In this document: positions 21,797 to 31,412 of the stretch, in pieces
Position numbering within the stretch: position 1 is the stretch's first letter
Layout: every line of letters starts with the position of its first letter
From: Gracilaria vermiculophylla
Lineage: Eukaryota > Rhodophyta > Florideophyceae > Gracilariales > Gracilariaceae
Direction of reading: 5' to 3'
DNA length: 64,000 nucleotides
Assembly (NCBI GenBank): GCA_019155205.2
Contig: JAHNZQ020000049.1
Coordinates: 1,489,369-1,553,368 of the forward strand
Position numbers and translations under genes: made by a program
Notes under the pieces: generated by a model
The model's database searches: none
Told to the model about the DNA's origin: nothing
What the model saw: the letters and a program-made list of their open reading frames with translations, nothing else

Positions 21797-23140
21797 ATGG
21801 ACAGGTATTCTCCTGAAGCAATATCACGTCTCAGAACATCCGCACCGCGCGCACCTATTTTGGCTGCTTCTCCAGTTGAATCCTTCATGGTTGCCGTACC
21901 GCAGTTATCGTTCCGTAAGTCCAAGGTCAGAGTGCTTGTCTTGGAGAACATTCATAAATCAGCCGTTGATGGTTTTAAGTCAGAAACGTTTGATGTGGAC
22001 ACAGTACCGAAAGCGTTGCTGGAGCATGAGCTAATCGACCGCATCCGGGGCGTTCACCTCCTGTGCATCAGGTCGAAGACCAAAGTGACTAGATCAGTGT
22101 TAGAAGCGGCGGACAAGCTGCTCGCAATCGGATGTTTTTGTATTGGAACTGATCAGGTTGACCTTGTCGCTGCCGAGGAGCACGGTGTTCCTGTATTTAA
22201 TGCTCCGTTCTCGAACACTAGGTCCGTTGCCGAGCTTGTAATCGGTGAGATCATAGCTCTTTCTCGAAACTTGTCCGACAAGTCGCGCGATGCCCATCAG
22301 GGTATCTGGAGCAAGAGCGCTAAGGGTTGTTCTGAAGTTCGAGGCAAAGTACTCGGTATTATTGGATACGGACATATAGGGTCGCAGTTGTCTGTTCTGG
22401 CAGAAGGATTGGGTATGCAAGTAATTTACTACGACGTTGTTTCCGTGCTGCCTATCGGTAATGGTAGAGCAGTGGGCTCGATGGATGAACTTCTCGAAAA
22501 CGCTGATTTCGTATCACTGCATGTGCCAAAGGCCCCTTCGACAAACAATTTGATTACTGCGACTGAAATAGCGAAGATGAAGAAAGGCTCATACCTAATC
22601 AATGCCTCTCGAGGGACAGTAGTGGACATTGAGGCGCTGGCCTGTGCTTTGAAAGAAGAGCACTTGAGCGGCGCGGCCATTGATGTATTCCCCTCCGAAC
22701 CGGCGAAGAACGGACCCGGCTTCAAGTCGCCGCTGTGTGGTCTGGAGAATGTGATCCTCACTCCTCACATTGGTGGATCAACTGGTGAAGCGCAACGAAA
22801 TATTGGTGTTGAAGTGTCCACGGCTTTAATCAAATATGTGAATCTTGGAACTACGATTGGGGCTGTGAACTTCCCGAACCTGGACATGCCAATTGGCACC
22901 GACTGTCATAGGATTCTCAACGTGCATAGGATTCTGAACGTGCACCAAAACGTGCCTGGTGTTCTGACGGCGATAAACTCCATTTTGTCCGACACGAAGA
23001 GCAACGTTGCTTCCCAAATGTTGGGCACTTCCGCCAAGATTGGCTATATAATCATTGACCTCAACAAGGAAACCAGTGGGGAGACCAAAGCGGCTATCTC
23101 TGATCTGGAAACTTCAATATCTACGCGAATTCTGTTTTAA
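21797..23140 (+). CDS. SerA: D-3-phosphoglycerate dehydrogenase
   Basis: Catalyses NAD-dependent oxidation of 3-phosphoglycerate, the first step of the phosphorylated serine pathway. Conserved features are the NAD motif GYGHIG (190-195), the substrate-binding INASRGTVVD segment with catalytic Arg, the LTPHIGGST segment with catalytic His, and a C-terminal ACT domain ending in the family's usual RILF/RLLY. It is the short bacterial/fungal form without the extra intervening domain of plant and animal enzymes. Just before the ACT domain, HRILNV is present twice because of an 18-bp tandem duplication (22907-22942). The start is 21797 or, given the TATA box, Met31 at 21887. Confidence 0.93.
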   Translation: MDRYSPEAISRLRTSAPRAPILAASPVESFMVAVPQLSFRKSKVRVLVLENIHKSAVDGFKSETFDVDTVPKALLEHELIDRIRGVHLLCIRSKTKVTRSVLEAADKLLAIGCFCIGTDQVDLVAAEEHGVPVFNAPFSNTRSVAELVIGEIIALSRNLSDKSRDAHQGIWSKSAKGCSEVRGKVLGIIGYGHIGSQLSVLAEGLGMQVIYYDVVSVLPIGNGRAVGSMDELLENADFVSLHVPKAPSTNNLITATEIAKMKKGSYLINASRGTVVDIEALACALKEEHLSGAAIDVFPSEPAKNGPGFKSPLCGLENVILTPHIGGSTGEAQRNIGVEVSTALIKYVNLGTTIGAVNFPNLDMPIGTDCHRILNVHRILNVHQNVPGVLTAINSILSDTKSNVASQMLGTSAKIGYIIIDLNKETSGETKAAISDLETSISTRILF

Positions 23141-23419
23141 GCGTAGCACACTGAACGTAGGCTACGAGCGACAGGGAAAGTTGATGTGAAACATCAAGAG
23201 CTCCTTGACTGTGCCGAATGGTTTAGAACACTCCCCCCCCCCCTCCCCCCCTCCTGTAAAGTGCGATACATTAGACGTTCTCCCTGAGCCGAAGCAAAAA
23301 CGAAAGGCGCTGAGTGGATGGCGTGCGAATCGAAACTTTTTGGTTCATTTACAGATCGTGACGAATCGAAAGTTAGCTTGAAACCTGTCAGAAGCTAAGC
23401 AATGTCGTCCACAGCACGC
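23141..23419. other. Convergent spacer with C-rich run
   Basis: Between the stop codons of SerA and ARL1. Contains an almost pure cytosine run at about 23231-23253. No gene. Confidence 0.5.
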
Positions 23420-24302
23420 TCATGCATTCGATTGTACGGCTTCTGAAATCCACTCGAAGCCTTCCTTCAACCCATCACCGCGGAGTGCACTTGTTGGGAT
23501 AATTGTCCATTTCTTGTCAACAATCGACGACAGACCCAGCGCTTCCGCGATCTCGGCCGCGGCGAGAGCTTCTGGCATGTCCTGTTTGTTTGCAAAAACA
23601 CAAACCACCGCGTTCTTCAGTTCGTCCTCCTCTATGATACTCATCAGCTCACGCTTCGCGATTTGCATTCGGTTTTTGTCGCAGCTGTCAACCACAAATA
23701 TTACTGCCTCCTGTTCTTGATAATACGATCTCCAGTACGGCCTGATGCTTTCTTGTCCGCCCAAGTCCCACACTTGAGCTTTTAGCTTGCCAATCTCTGT
23801 TTGTTTTGCGGTGCCGTAAACGTACTCCATCGTTAGCTCCAACAACATACAATTTGTTGCTGCACGCTCTTGGTCGTCAAGTTATTTCGTAACATACCGA
23901 TTTGCTCCGCATTAAATCCAATCGCTGTCAACGTCCGGGAAGCAAAAAAAAAAAAAAAAAGGAGACAACAGCTGTGAGTGATTGTGCTCACAAGCAAGCT
24001 TCAAAGGCTTTGGTTGATGGTCCTTTGCACACATGCGAGTAGAACGCATAACTTACTCGGTACAGTGCTATGAAACGTTCCCTCCTTCATCCGGTATAGT
24101 ATTGATGTTTTCCCCGCTATTACGAGAGAAACAAATCAATGCGCATGAGCGTGAAACAACGTGCGGTACACAATTCCAGTTAGCGAGAGCCAAGCAGACA
24201 AATTGAGACCGAAAACATACCATTGTCAAGGCCGAGAATGAGAATTCGAATCTCCTTATCTCCGAACAGAGAGGCTATCAAGCGAGACAAGGCAGCACCC
24301 AT
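23420..24302 (-). CDS. ARL1: ARF-like small GTPase ARL1, four exons
   Basis: Exons are 24221-24302, 24057-24116, 23898-23924 and 23420-23796; all introns are GT-AG, 101-132 nt. The joined protein is 181 residues, exactly the usual ARL1 length. It has Gly2 for myristoylation, a P-loop split across exons 1 and 2 (GLDNAGKTS), the switch 1 Thr in PTIGFN, the switch 2 WDLGGQ, NKQDMP and the TSA base motif. SIRPYWRSYY is an ARL1-type interswitch signature. ARL1 recruits GRIP-domain golgins at the trans-Golgi. Exon 3 is only 27 nt. Frame phases agree at every junction, which supports the model. Confidence 0.92.
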
Positions 24303-24704
24303 AATGAAGAGTTGGAAAACCAGCCGATCTCCAGTGCGTTAACAAAACACTATCTGTGGCACGGTGCCCGGAAAATAGGGAATCTGCCCAAACGGAGCGG
24401 ACGTGGGCGGAGGGAAGAGCGAAACGGCCGCACGGTAATCGCAATCGTCGAGCGACCTCACCGCTACCGACCAGCACCTGAGCGGCGAAAACGCGCCTGC
24501 GACGGGGCTGCGCAACTGAAGAGCGCGGAGGCGAATCACTCGGATGCGCACAAGCCGGTGTAAGCAGGCGTGCTGCTGTCATGGCGCCAAAAATGCACGT
24601 TTCTGCCAAAAGGCGTCAGGGCTATTTTTCGCTGCGTCTGAGCGAGCGCCGCCGCCGCCATGGCCAGGCCAGCCGCATGACAGGAGCAACGCGGCGTGAC
24701 CAAA
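24303..24704. promoter_or_regulatory. Divergent promoter, ARL1 and Trm8-type gene
   Basis: 402 bp between start codons. Near 24583-24592 the minus strand reads TTTTGGCGCC, an E2F-like site; this is a motif match only. Confidence 0.35.
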
Positions 24705-25475
24705 ATGGCCTCCGCCATGCAAGGTTCAGAGCAGCCGAAGGCGAGCACCGCAGATGGGGTAGCGGACCAGGGGCGCGTGCAATGGATGGTGAGCAAGCGG
24801 GACTTTCGAGCGCGCGCTCACTCCAATCCCTTGAACGATGGGCTGTTCGAGCCGCCGCTCACGCCATGCCAGTTGCCCATGAGCAAGCTGTTCGAGAATG
24901 CGCCGTGTTGTAAAGTACAGTGGTGCGACATAGGGTGCGGCTATGGGGGCTTGCTTGCAAGTCTCAGCACTGCGTTCCCCGACAAAGTAATGCTGGGGTT
25001 GGAAATTCGTGACCGAGTGGCTGACTACTGTCGGCAGAGAGTGATGGAAATGCGCAAACAATACCCTGGCAGCTATGGGAACATTGCTTTTGAAAGAACA
25101 AACGCTATGAAGTTTCTTGCAAATTATTTTTCAAAGGGAAGTTTACAAAAGCTCTTCTTTTGTTACCCCGACCCTCATTTCAAGCGGAAAAAGAATCGGC
25201 AGCGCATTATCTCCACGCAGTTATTGGCGGAATACGCATACGTTCTCGAAGAAGGAACGGGCGTAGCGTATGTCGTAACCGACGTTGCAGAGCTGTTTGA
25301 ATGGATGGTAGCCCGCTTTGAAGCGCACCCGTTGTTCGAAAGGCGTTCCGCCGATGAGCATGCAGCGGATGCCGTATGCGGGTACGTTCGTGATATGACT
25401 GATGAGGCGCAGCGAGTTGAAAAAAGCGATAGAAAGAAGCAGGATGCGTCTTTTCGTCGCTTACCAAATCCGTAG
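24705..25475 (+). CDS. tRNA (guanine-46-N7)-methyltransferase, Trm8/METTL1 type
   Basis: A 256-residue enzyme starting at the ATG at 24705; the upstream frame opens with GTG. It shows the SAM motif DIGCGYGGLLASL, LGLEIRDRV, and the eukaryotic Trm8 signature YPDPHFKRKKNRQRII, where bacterial enzymes have PDPWPKKRH. The C-terminal TDVAELFEWM segment also fits. It methylates G46 in the tRNA variable loop, normally with a WD-repeat partner (Trm82/WDR4) that is not in this window. The N-terminal 60 residues contain the substrate-side PLTPCQLPMS segment. A second, bacterial-type homologue lies 8 kb downstream. Confidence 0.94.
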   Translation: MASAMQGSEQPKASTADGVADQGRVQWMVSKRDFRARAHSNPLNDGLFEPPLTPCQLPMSKLFENAPCCKVQWCDIGCGYGGLLASLSTAFPDKVMLGLEIRDRVADYCRQRVMEMRKQYPGSYGNIAFERTNAMKFLANYFSKGSLQKLFFCYPDPHFKRKKNRQRIISTQLLAEYAYVLEEGTGVAYVVTDVAELFEWMVARFEAHPLFERRSADEHAADAVCGYVRDMTDEAQRVEKSDRKKQDASFRRLPNP

Positions 25476-25972
25476 GGATGTACCAGTAAGTGTGCGCTGA
25501 AGCAAAAGGTATTTCACGGCAAGGTGGGTTAATCGAGACCGAATTGCGTGGCCTCGGTTGCATTTTATTCAGTAGCTGAAACAACCATTAAATCACGGCC
25601 GGAACTTTGGAGGCTTGGTGCCAATTTGAGAGATTTGCATGGAGGATGCGTCGTGCCTGAACGGAAGCATGAAAAATTGAGTAAGCTCTGCAAACACTTT
25701 TGAATGCAAAAAGGCAACGCACGTATCCGCGCGGGTATATCAGCGGAGAGCACTCTGAAAGCGTGCAGTGCTCGCGACCAGCAGGGGGTTCATTCGTCGC
25801 ACGGCATCGTCTGCTACGCTGCCAGGCCGTGAACGAGGCCACGGCTTTGTGTGTGTGTGCGTGTAATTCGAAAGGAATTGGCATCACGTTGAAGCAATAC
25901 GCTGACAACATCGGTGGGTTGGACAAGCGCAGGTGAGGGTAATTGTGCTCTCTGAAGGCAGCATCAGGCGTA
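25476..25972. other. Intergenic, 497 bp
   Basis: Tandem-oriented spacer between the Trm8-type gene and the next plus-strand gene. It includes a short GTGTGTGTGCGTGT stretch near 25851. No coding signal. Confidence 0.5.
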
Positions 25973-27250
25973 ATGACGCTCAAGCTGCGCAAGGTGTTCA
26001 GTGAGGACGTTGAGCGCAAGCGGTCAAACTCTGTATTCAGAAAAGTAAAGAGTGAAGGTGGCGACAACCTCATAAATCATGTGGATGATACGACGGGGCG
26101 CACTTGCACGAGCGACAGCAACGGCAAGGACGGTGAGACGAAGGTGGTGATCAAACGTGGCCTGAGAGCCATGGAGCTGCTTCCGCGACTTCCAACTCTT
26201 ACGTGGACTAACTCGAACTGCAGCGTGGAGGAGATAGCTCTAAACGGAAGCCTTGCTACGCATTACGCGGCTGTGGTGAGAGAGGTACTGAAAGGGCTGA
26301 ATCATCGACTGCCGGAGCGATGTGACGTGGTGCTCAAAAAGCGACGCGAGGGAACGATGACAGAGGTGTTAGAAGGGCAAGATCTACCGACTTGTGATGA
26401 AGATGTGCGACGTCGACAGGAACACATCAAAGGGATTGTGGAGCGAATGCCGGCGTTGCTGCGCAATGAAGACGGTGCGGATTGCGGGCTGAACGAGATT
26501 GGAAATGCGCTGGTGGGCGAGCTGCAGGAGCTGTACGGGGTGCTATGGTCGATGGAGTGCCGCAGGATGGACGTTTGCGCGGGCGACATTCTGGCGCTGT
26601 TCGCATGGCTCAAGCTGTTTGAGGACGCGACGCGGCTGTACCTGGCCATGTCGGAGGCGAGCGTGTACACGGCAGACGGGGTGGACGAGGAGCAGCGGGT
26701 GACGGGGGTGCTGCAGATTCACTCGCGGCACAAGCTGAAGCGCACGATTGCGCAGCGGCTGGACGCGCTGCAGAAGCTCAAGCGGCAGCTGCTGGCGGTG
26801 GGGCGGCGCGCGGGGCGCGAGCTGCCGCGGCTGCGCGCGGGCGTGGACGCGCTGGCGACGGCCATGCTGCAGCTGCTGCGCGCCGAGGCGACGCAGCTGC
26901 CGCGCGCGCTGCGCGACGCGCGCGCGGCGCGCGCGCGGCTGGCGGCGGCGGTGCGCGCCGCGCCGCACGGGCGCGAGGCGGCCGTGCTGTTCGCGCGCGG
27001 CGCGCGCGGCGCCGAGGCGCGCGCCGCGTGGGGCGGCGCGCGCGGCGACGCCGCCGCGCACGTGCGCCGCCGCCACGCGCTGTACGGCGTCGCCTTCTTC
27101 AGCGCGCGCCGCGAGTACTGCGCGCTCTACGAGGAGCTGGCGCGCGCGCTCAACGCGCGGCTCGACGCCGTCGCGCTGCCGCCGCCGCCGTCGCCGTCGT
27201 CGCCGCCGCCGTCGCCGTCGCCGACGCCGCCTCTGCCGCCGCCGCGCTGA
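25973..27250 (+). CDS. Hypothetical helical protein with duplicated 3' end
   Basis: Start set at ATG 25973, as the open frame further upstream begins only at TTG. The 425 residues fall into three parts: a Lys/Arg/Asp-rich N-terminus, a helical middle with acidic and leucine periodicity (about 140-290), and a very GC-rich Ala/Arg block ending in a Pro/Ser tail. The final segment LYGVAFFSARREYCALYEELARAL could be a coiled-coil or BAR-like helix, but I cannot assign a family. GC content rises sharply within the gene from about 26,700. An 84-bp piece of its 3' end recurs downstream at 27278-27361. Confidence 0.6.
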   Translation: MTLKLRKVFSEDVERKRSNSVFRKVKSEGGDNLINHVDDTTGRTCTSDSNGKDGETKVVIKRGLRAMELLPRLPTLTWTNSNCSVEEIALNGSLATHYAAVVREVLKGLNHRLPERCDVVLKKRREGTMTEVLEGQDLPTCDEDVRRRQEHIKGIVERMPALLRNEDGADCGLNEIGNALVGELQELYGVLWSMECRRMDVCAGDILALFAWLKLFEDATRLYLAMSEASVYTADGVDEEQRVTGVLQIHSRHKLKRTIAQRLDALQKLKRQLLAVGRRAGRELPRLRAGVDALATAMLQLLRAEATQLPRALRDARAARARLAAAVRAAPHGREAAVLFARGARGAEARAAWGGARGDAAAHVRRRHALYGVAFFSARREYCALYEELARALNARLDAVALPPPPSPSSPPPSPSPTPPLPPPR

Positions 27251-27361
27251 GCGCGCGCGCCCCGAACGGGGCGGCGGCGCCTTGTTGAGCGCGCGCCGCG
27301 AGTGCTGTGCGCGCCACGGTGAGCTGGCGCGCGCGCTCGCGGTGCGGCTCGACGCCGTCGC
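27091..27361. repeat. 84-bp direct duplication with offset 187 bp
   Basis: Copy 1 (27091-27174) encodes FFSARREYCALYEELARALN and the following nine codons. Copy 2 (27278-27361) would encode LLSARRECCARHGELARALA and the same downstream pattern. The two 84-bp copies align without gaps with roughly one in six bases changed. Copy 2 lies beyond the stop codon at 27248-27250. Confidence 0.75.
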
Positions 27362-27749
27362 CCCGCCGCCGTGCGCGTCTGCGACCGCGCCGTCGGCCCG
27401 TCGGCGACCGCAGCCGCCCGCCGTCATCGCCGGCGCCGCTGTGGTGAGTGCGCGCGCCAAACGTGGGCGCGCGAGCGCCGCGCGCGTGGCGCATGGCACG
27501 TGGCGCGTGGCGCGTGGCGCGTGGCGCGTGGCGCGTGGCGCGTGGCGCGTGGTGTAAATGCATGCGACGCCTGTTGTTCCGCGTGCGCCCGCAGCGCGCA
27601 GACGGCGCACAGCCGCTCTGTAAGCGGCGCGGTCGTTGGCCTTGTTTCGACGCGCTAGCGGCACGCCGCTATCTCGCCGTGCCCCGCACCGCCTGCCTCG
27701 CTCTCGCGCGCCGCCGTTCACGCTGCCGCCCGCCGCACCCCTCCGCGCC
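27251..27749. other. GC-extreme intergenic, 499 bp
   Basis: Contains the second copy of the 84-bp duplication and the heptamer array. It is the only space for the promoter of the PH-kinase gene. Confidence 0.5.
27484..27553. repeat. Heptamer array (GCGCGTG)n
   Basis: About ten units of a 7-bp repeat, nearly perfect over the central eight units, starting as GCGCGTGGCGCATGGCACGTG and then regular. The plus-strand frames through it give Ala-Trp-Arg-Val-rich repeats with no support as protein. Confidence 0.85.
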
Positions 27750-29333
27750 ATGTCGCACAGCCCCGCCGTGGCGGCCGCCATCAAGGCCGCCGCCGCGTCG
27801 CCCGTCGCCGGCGCCGCCCCCCACGTGCTGGACGCTTGGCTTCTCGTGCGCCGCCGCGCCTTGTTCACCGTGCCCAAGCGCCGGTACGTCGTGCTCACGC
27901 AGGACCACGTGCTCATGATTGACAGCACGCCCGTGCTGCACCTCGTGGAATGCCAACTCAGCTCCAACTCCTCGTCCAGAGTCATCGACATCTCGCCCGC
28001 GCCGGACTGCGGCATCCCGTACCGAATCTTCGCCGACTCGCCGTTCCAGTACTCCAAGTGGAGGGCGGCGCTGCAGGCCAGCGCCGCTGCGTCCATCCGG
28101 CGCTACTACCGCGTGGACACCTCCGCGCTCATCGGCGTGGGCGTGCACGGCATCATCCGCCGCGCGTACCCCGAGATGCCGCTTCGCGACGAGTCCATCG
28201 CGTCGTCGGCGTCCATGTCCGAGTATTCGTTGCAAACGGTGCACACCAGGTCCATGTCCATCCCGCGCTTCCTCAACAACCACAACAACCACAACAACCA
28301 CATGACGCACAACAACATGCACAACAACAGCAACAAGTCGCTGACGCCCGCGCCGCTGCGGCGCGGCGTGCACGCCGCGGGGGCGGGCGGCGACGCGCGC
28401 GGCCACGAGCTGGTAGCGGTGCCCGACGCGGTGATGCAGGTGGGCGCGTCCAGCAGCGACAAGCGGCTGCTGCGCAACGCGTCGCACAAGACGGCGCTGT
28501 CGTCGCCGCTGGAGCGCGCGGCGCGCGCGCCGTCGCACGCGCTGTCGGTGGCGGTCAAGACGGTGTCGCGCACGGGCGACGGGGCGGTGTGCGTGGCGAG
28601 CGAGATCCTGTTCGCCAAGGCGCGGCTGGAGCACTTTGCCATCGTCAAGGTGCTGGACGTGTTCGAGACGGTGAACGAGGTGCACGTGGTGATGGAGGAG
28701 TGCGCGGGCGGGTCGCTGACGCAGCACGTGCAGCGGCGCGGCGCGCTGTCGCACGGCGCGGCGCGCGCGCTGTTCTCGCCGCTGCTCAAGGCGGTGGGCT
28801 ACCTGCACGCGTCCGGCATCGTGCACTGGGACATCTGCCCCAACAACGTGCTGCTGCTGCACGGCGAGGCGCCGCTGGAGCCCAAGCTGATCGACTTTTC
28901 GACGTCGCGGCCCATCAACGCGGCGACCGGGCGCGTGCCGCCGGAGCACGCCATCTTCTTCGAGAAGGGCAAGGTGTCGTCGCTGGCGTGCGCATCGCCC
29001 GAGCTGCTGACGTCCAAGGCGCACCGGTACGCGGCCAAGGCGGACATGTGGCAGCTGGGGTGCGTGCTGTACTTCATGCTGGTGGGCAAGCTGCCGTTCT
29101 CGCACCGCTACCCGCAGGACGCGTCGGTGGCCAACACGATTCTGACGTTTTGCAAGCTGCGAAGCGCGGAGCGGCACAATTTTCTGTTTTCGCCGTCGTA
29201 CATGGGCGCCGTGCACCTCAAGTCGTCGGCGCGCGAGATGGTGATGAGGCTGCTGTGTCCCAACCCGCGCATGCGGCCCAGCGCGCTGCAGTGTCTGCGC
29301 GAGATGGCGTTCCTCACGCACCACATGTCATGA
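27750..29333 (+). CDS. PH-domain Ser/Thr kinase-like protein with altered active site
   Basis: 527 residues from the ATG at 27750. Residues 26-115 form a PH domain (DAWLLVRRRALFTVPKRRYVVL, then YSKWRAALQAS). A linker with an Asn/His-rich patch (NNHNNHNNH) follows. The kinase domain spans about 265-527. The ATP-site Lys (VAVKTV), the alpha-C Glu and the hinge MEECAGGSL are present. The catalytic loop reads HWDICPNN instead of HRDxxxxN (Trp360), and DFG is DFS (Ser384). I see no clear glycine-rich loop. The catalytic and metal-binding Asp and the Asn remain, so weak activity is possible, but a pseudokinase or scaffold is equally likely. The PH domain suggests phosphoinositide membranes. Confidence 0.85.
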   Translation: MSHSPAVAAAIKAAAASPVAGAAPHVLDAWLLVRRRALFTVPKRRYVVLTQDHVLMIDSTPVLHLVECQLSSNSSSRVIDISPAPDCGIPYRIFADSPFQYSKWRAALQASAAASIRRYYRVDTSALIGVGVHGIIRRAYPEMPLRDESIASSASMSEYSLQTVHTRSMSIPRFLNNHNNHNNHMTHNNMHNNSNKSLTPAPLRRGVHAAGAGGDARGHELVAVPDAVMQVGASSSDKRLLRNASHKTALSSPLERAARAPSHALSVAVKTVSRTGDGAVCVASEILFAKARLEHFAIVKVLDVFETVNEVHVVMEECAGGSLTQHVQRRGALSHGAARALFSPLLKAVGYLHASGIVHWDICPNNVLLLHGEAPLEPKLIDFSTSRPINAATGRVPPEHAIFFEKGKVSSLACASPELLTSKAHRYAAKADMWQLGCVLYFMLVGKLPFSHRYPQDASVANTILTFCKLRSAERHNFLFSPSYMGAVHLKSSAREMVMRLLCPNPRMRPSALQCLREMAFLTHHMS

Positions 29334-30014
29334 CACATGTGCCTTTTCTATGAACGTATGTACTACATAATTGTCGGGCGAGTTGTGCGACTGATGGTAG
29401 CGTAGCTGAGCAAGAGGACGCGCGCCGGTGAGGGGGGGGGTCTTTTTTCGGCTGCAGCGCGCGGCACATTGCGCACGGACTGCTGGGGGGGCCGCGCCGC
29501 GAAGATGGCGGGTGGCGGCGGCGGCGGCAGAGTGCGGCGCGCGTGCGCGCCATGGCGCCAAACGGCTCGGCGCGGGGGGCGCGCGGCGCTGCCCCTCGGC
29601 GGCGGCCGCGCGCAAAGCGGTCCGCGGGCGCGCGGCGGCAGCGGCGCGCGCGGCGCGGCGCCGGCCCCCGCCGCAAACACGCCCGCTGTTGCGCGGACGC
29701 GCACTCGCTCCTTTGACAGCTGACCGCCGCGAGCAAGACGCGCCGCGCTGTTTTTCGCTTATTTCTGCCGCACTTGGCGCCGCCGCCGTCTTCGTCGCGC
29801 GCCGCCGCGCGCTATTACGCCCCGCCGCGCGCGGCGCGCGAGTTAGCGACTGCGCGCCGGGACCACTTAGCCAAATAGGCGCCAGCGTGCGCGAGCCGTT
29901 CCCGCCCGGCGCTGCGCCATTGTTGCGCCGCCTGTGAGCCGCGCCGCACCCGCCCCCGTTCCGTCCCCCTTACCCCCACCGTCGCACCCGACCCCCGCCC
30001 CCACGCCCTCCCCC
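29334..30014. other. GC-extreme intergenic, 681 bp
   Basis: Overlapping open frames on both strands are Ala/Arg/Pro-rich and result from the base composition. A TTTGGCGCC E2F-like motif occurs at 29554-29562 on the minus strand. No gene is supported. Confidence 0.45.
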
Positions 30015-30827
30015 ATGCCCGAGCGGCCGCCGCGCTGCGACGCCAAGCCCACCGCCCGCCGCCTCAGCCCTTCTGTGCCGCCCGACGCCCCGCCGCCCGA
30101 CTGCCCGCTCGCCTTGGCCGCGCTCTCCGCCCTCACCCCGCCGCACATGCCGCACCACACCCCGCACCTCGCCGACGGCGCCCACGCCCTCTGGGTGCTC
30201 ACGCTCAGAAAGCTCGCCTTCCATTTTGCCCAGGTACGCCAGCCCCCCCTCATCGCCCCCCGCCCCCCGCGCGCAATGCTGACCGTCCCCGCCCCTTTCC
30301 CCCGCGCGCAGATCGGCGAGGCCATCAGCCAGTGCGCCAACGACACGGAAACGCTCGCGCAGTCGCACCGCGCCGCCGCCACCGCCGACGCCTCGCGCGT
30401 GCGCTGCGTCGTCCCCGCCGCCGCGCACGCGCCGCCGCAGCCGCCGCTGCCGCCGCCCCCGCCCCCGCCGCCGCCGCCGCCGCCCCCGCCGCGCGCGCCG
30501 AAGCGGCCGCCGCCCGAGCCGGTGGCCGCGCTGGAGCTGCGCGCGCGCGCGCCGCCGCGGCCGCGCTGCGCGCGCGCGCCCAAGCGCGTGCGCGTCAACT
30601 GGACGGCCGAGGAGGACGGCGCGTTTCTGCGCGCGATAAAGCAAAATTCGACCGCCGACGAGCAGACGGTGCTGCGCAAAATCGAGCACGCGCTGGGCGG
30701 CGCGCGCAGCTATATGCAGTGCAAGGGGCACTTTCGCAACCTGTTCGCCGTGGGCCGCATCACGCGCGACAAGGCCGAGCCGAGGGCGTGGGTCGTGCAC
30801 GACGAGCTGGACCAGCCGCCGCCGCCG

Positions 30828-30870
<43 letters not shown>

Positions 30871-31412
30871 TGGCCGACGCGCCCGCCGCTTCGTCGCCCG
30901 ACGCGCCCGGTCGCCGCGCCGCGGCAGAGCCGCGCGCTCACCCGCAGCCGTCGACCACCGCAGCGGCTGCCAAGCAGCGCGTCAAGGTGAACGGCGCCAA
31001 CGGCGATGACTCCCTGCAGCGCACCCCTGATCCACCGCGATGCAACAAGGAAAACACGTTTGATGCGGCAAGCGCCAATGGCCACGTGAACACAGGTGCC
31101 AGCATTCAGCGCATCATGAACCCGACCACGCACGACCACAGCGACACAAGAGCGCACAGGGCGCACAAGGCGCTTCGCACCCATGGGCAGCATGCGCAAC
31201 CTGCCAACGACGTGGACGGAAACAACGCTGCGCCAACGGCAAAAGCGTACGAAGCATCTCACGGGAGGTCTGCGGCGGCGGGGCGACAAGCGTTCGATGT
31301 TTCTCGCGTGCATGAGACCGCCATCTTTTTGAGCCGGCAGGCGGCTGCCAAGGCGGCATATGAGCAATCCAACTGCGAGCCTCACGGCAGGAACGATGTG
31401 AGGCAGGTCTGA
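30015..31412 (+). CDS. SANT/Myb-like domain protein, proline-rich
   Basis: The start is ATG 30015, as the open frame upstream has only a GTG. A 78-nt intron is proposed at 30234-30311 (GTACGC to GCGCAG); it removes 26 codons without changing frame, giving 439 residues. The domain RVNWTAEEDGAFLRAIKQ to YMQCKGHFRNLFAVGRI resembles a single SANT/Myb repeat with conserved Trp and Phe positions. It is flanked by two polyproline tracts and a low-complexity, Asn/His-rich tail. A nuclear DNA- or histone-binding role is inference. The segment between the Myb helices is longer than usual. Confidence 0.6.

Noticed and set aside
23860..23897. Ultra-short (29 or 38 nt) intron in ARL1
   Set aside because: A 101-nt intron ending at 23797 gives a better protein: it removes a non-family insertion and yields exactly 181 residues.
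26543..28096. Long minus-strand open frame (517 codons)
   Set aside because: It is antisense to two supported plus-strand genes and consists of Arg/Ala runs; GC-rich coding DNA often leaves the opposite frame open.
27669..29324. Minus-strand frame of 551 codons opposite the PH-kinase
   Set aside because: Shadow of the kinase gene: His/Arg/Val-rich composition and no domain.
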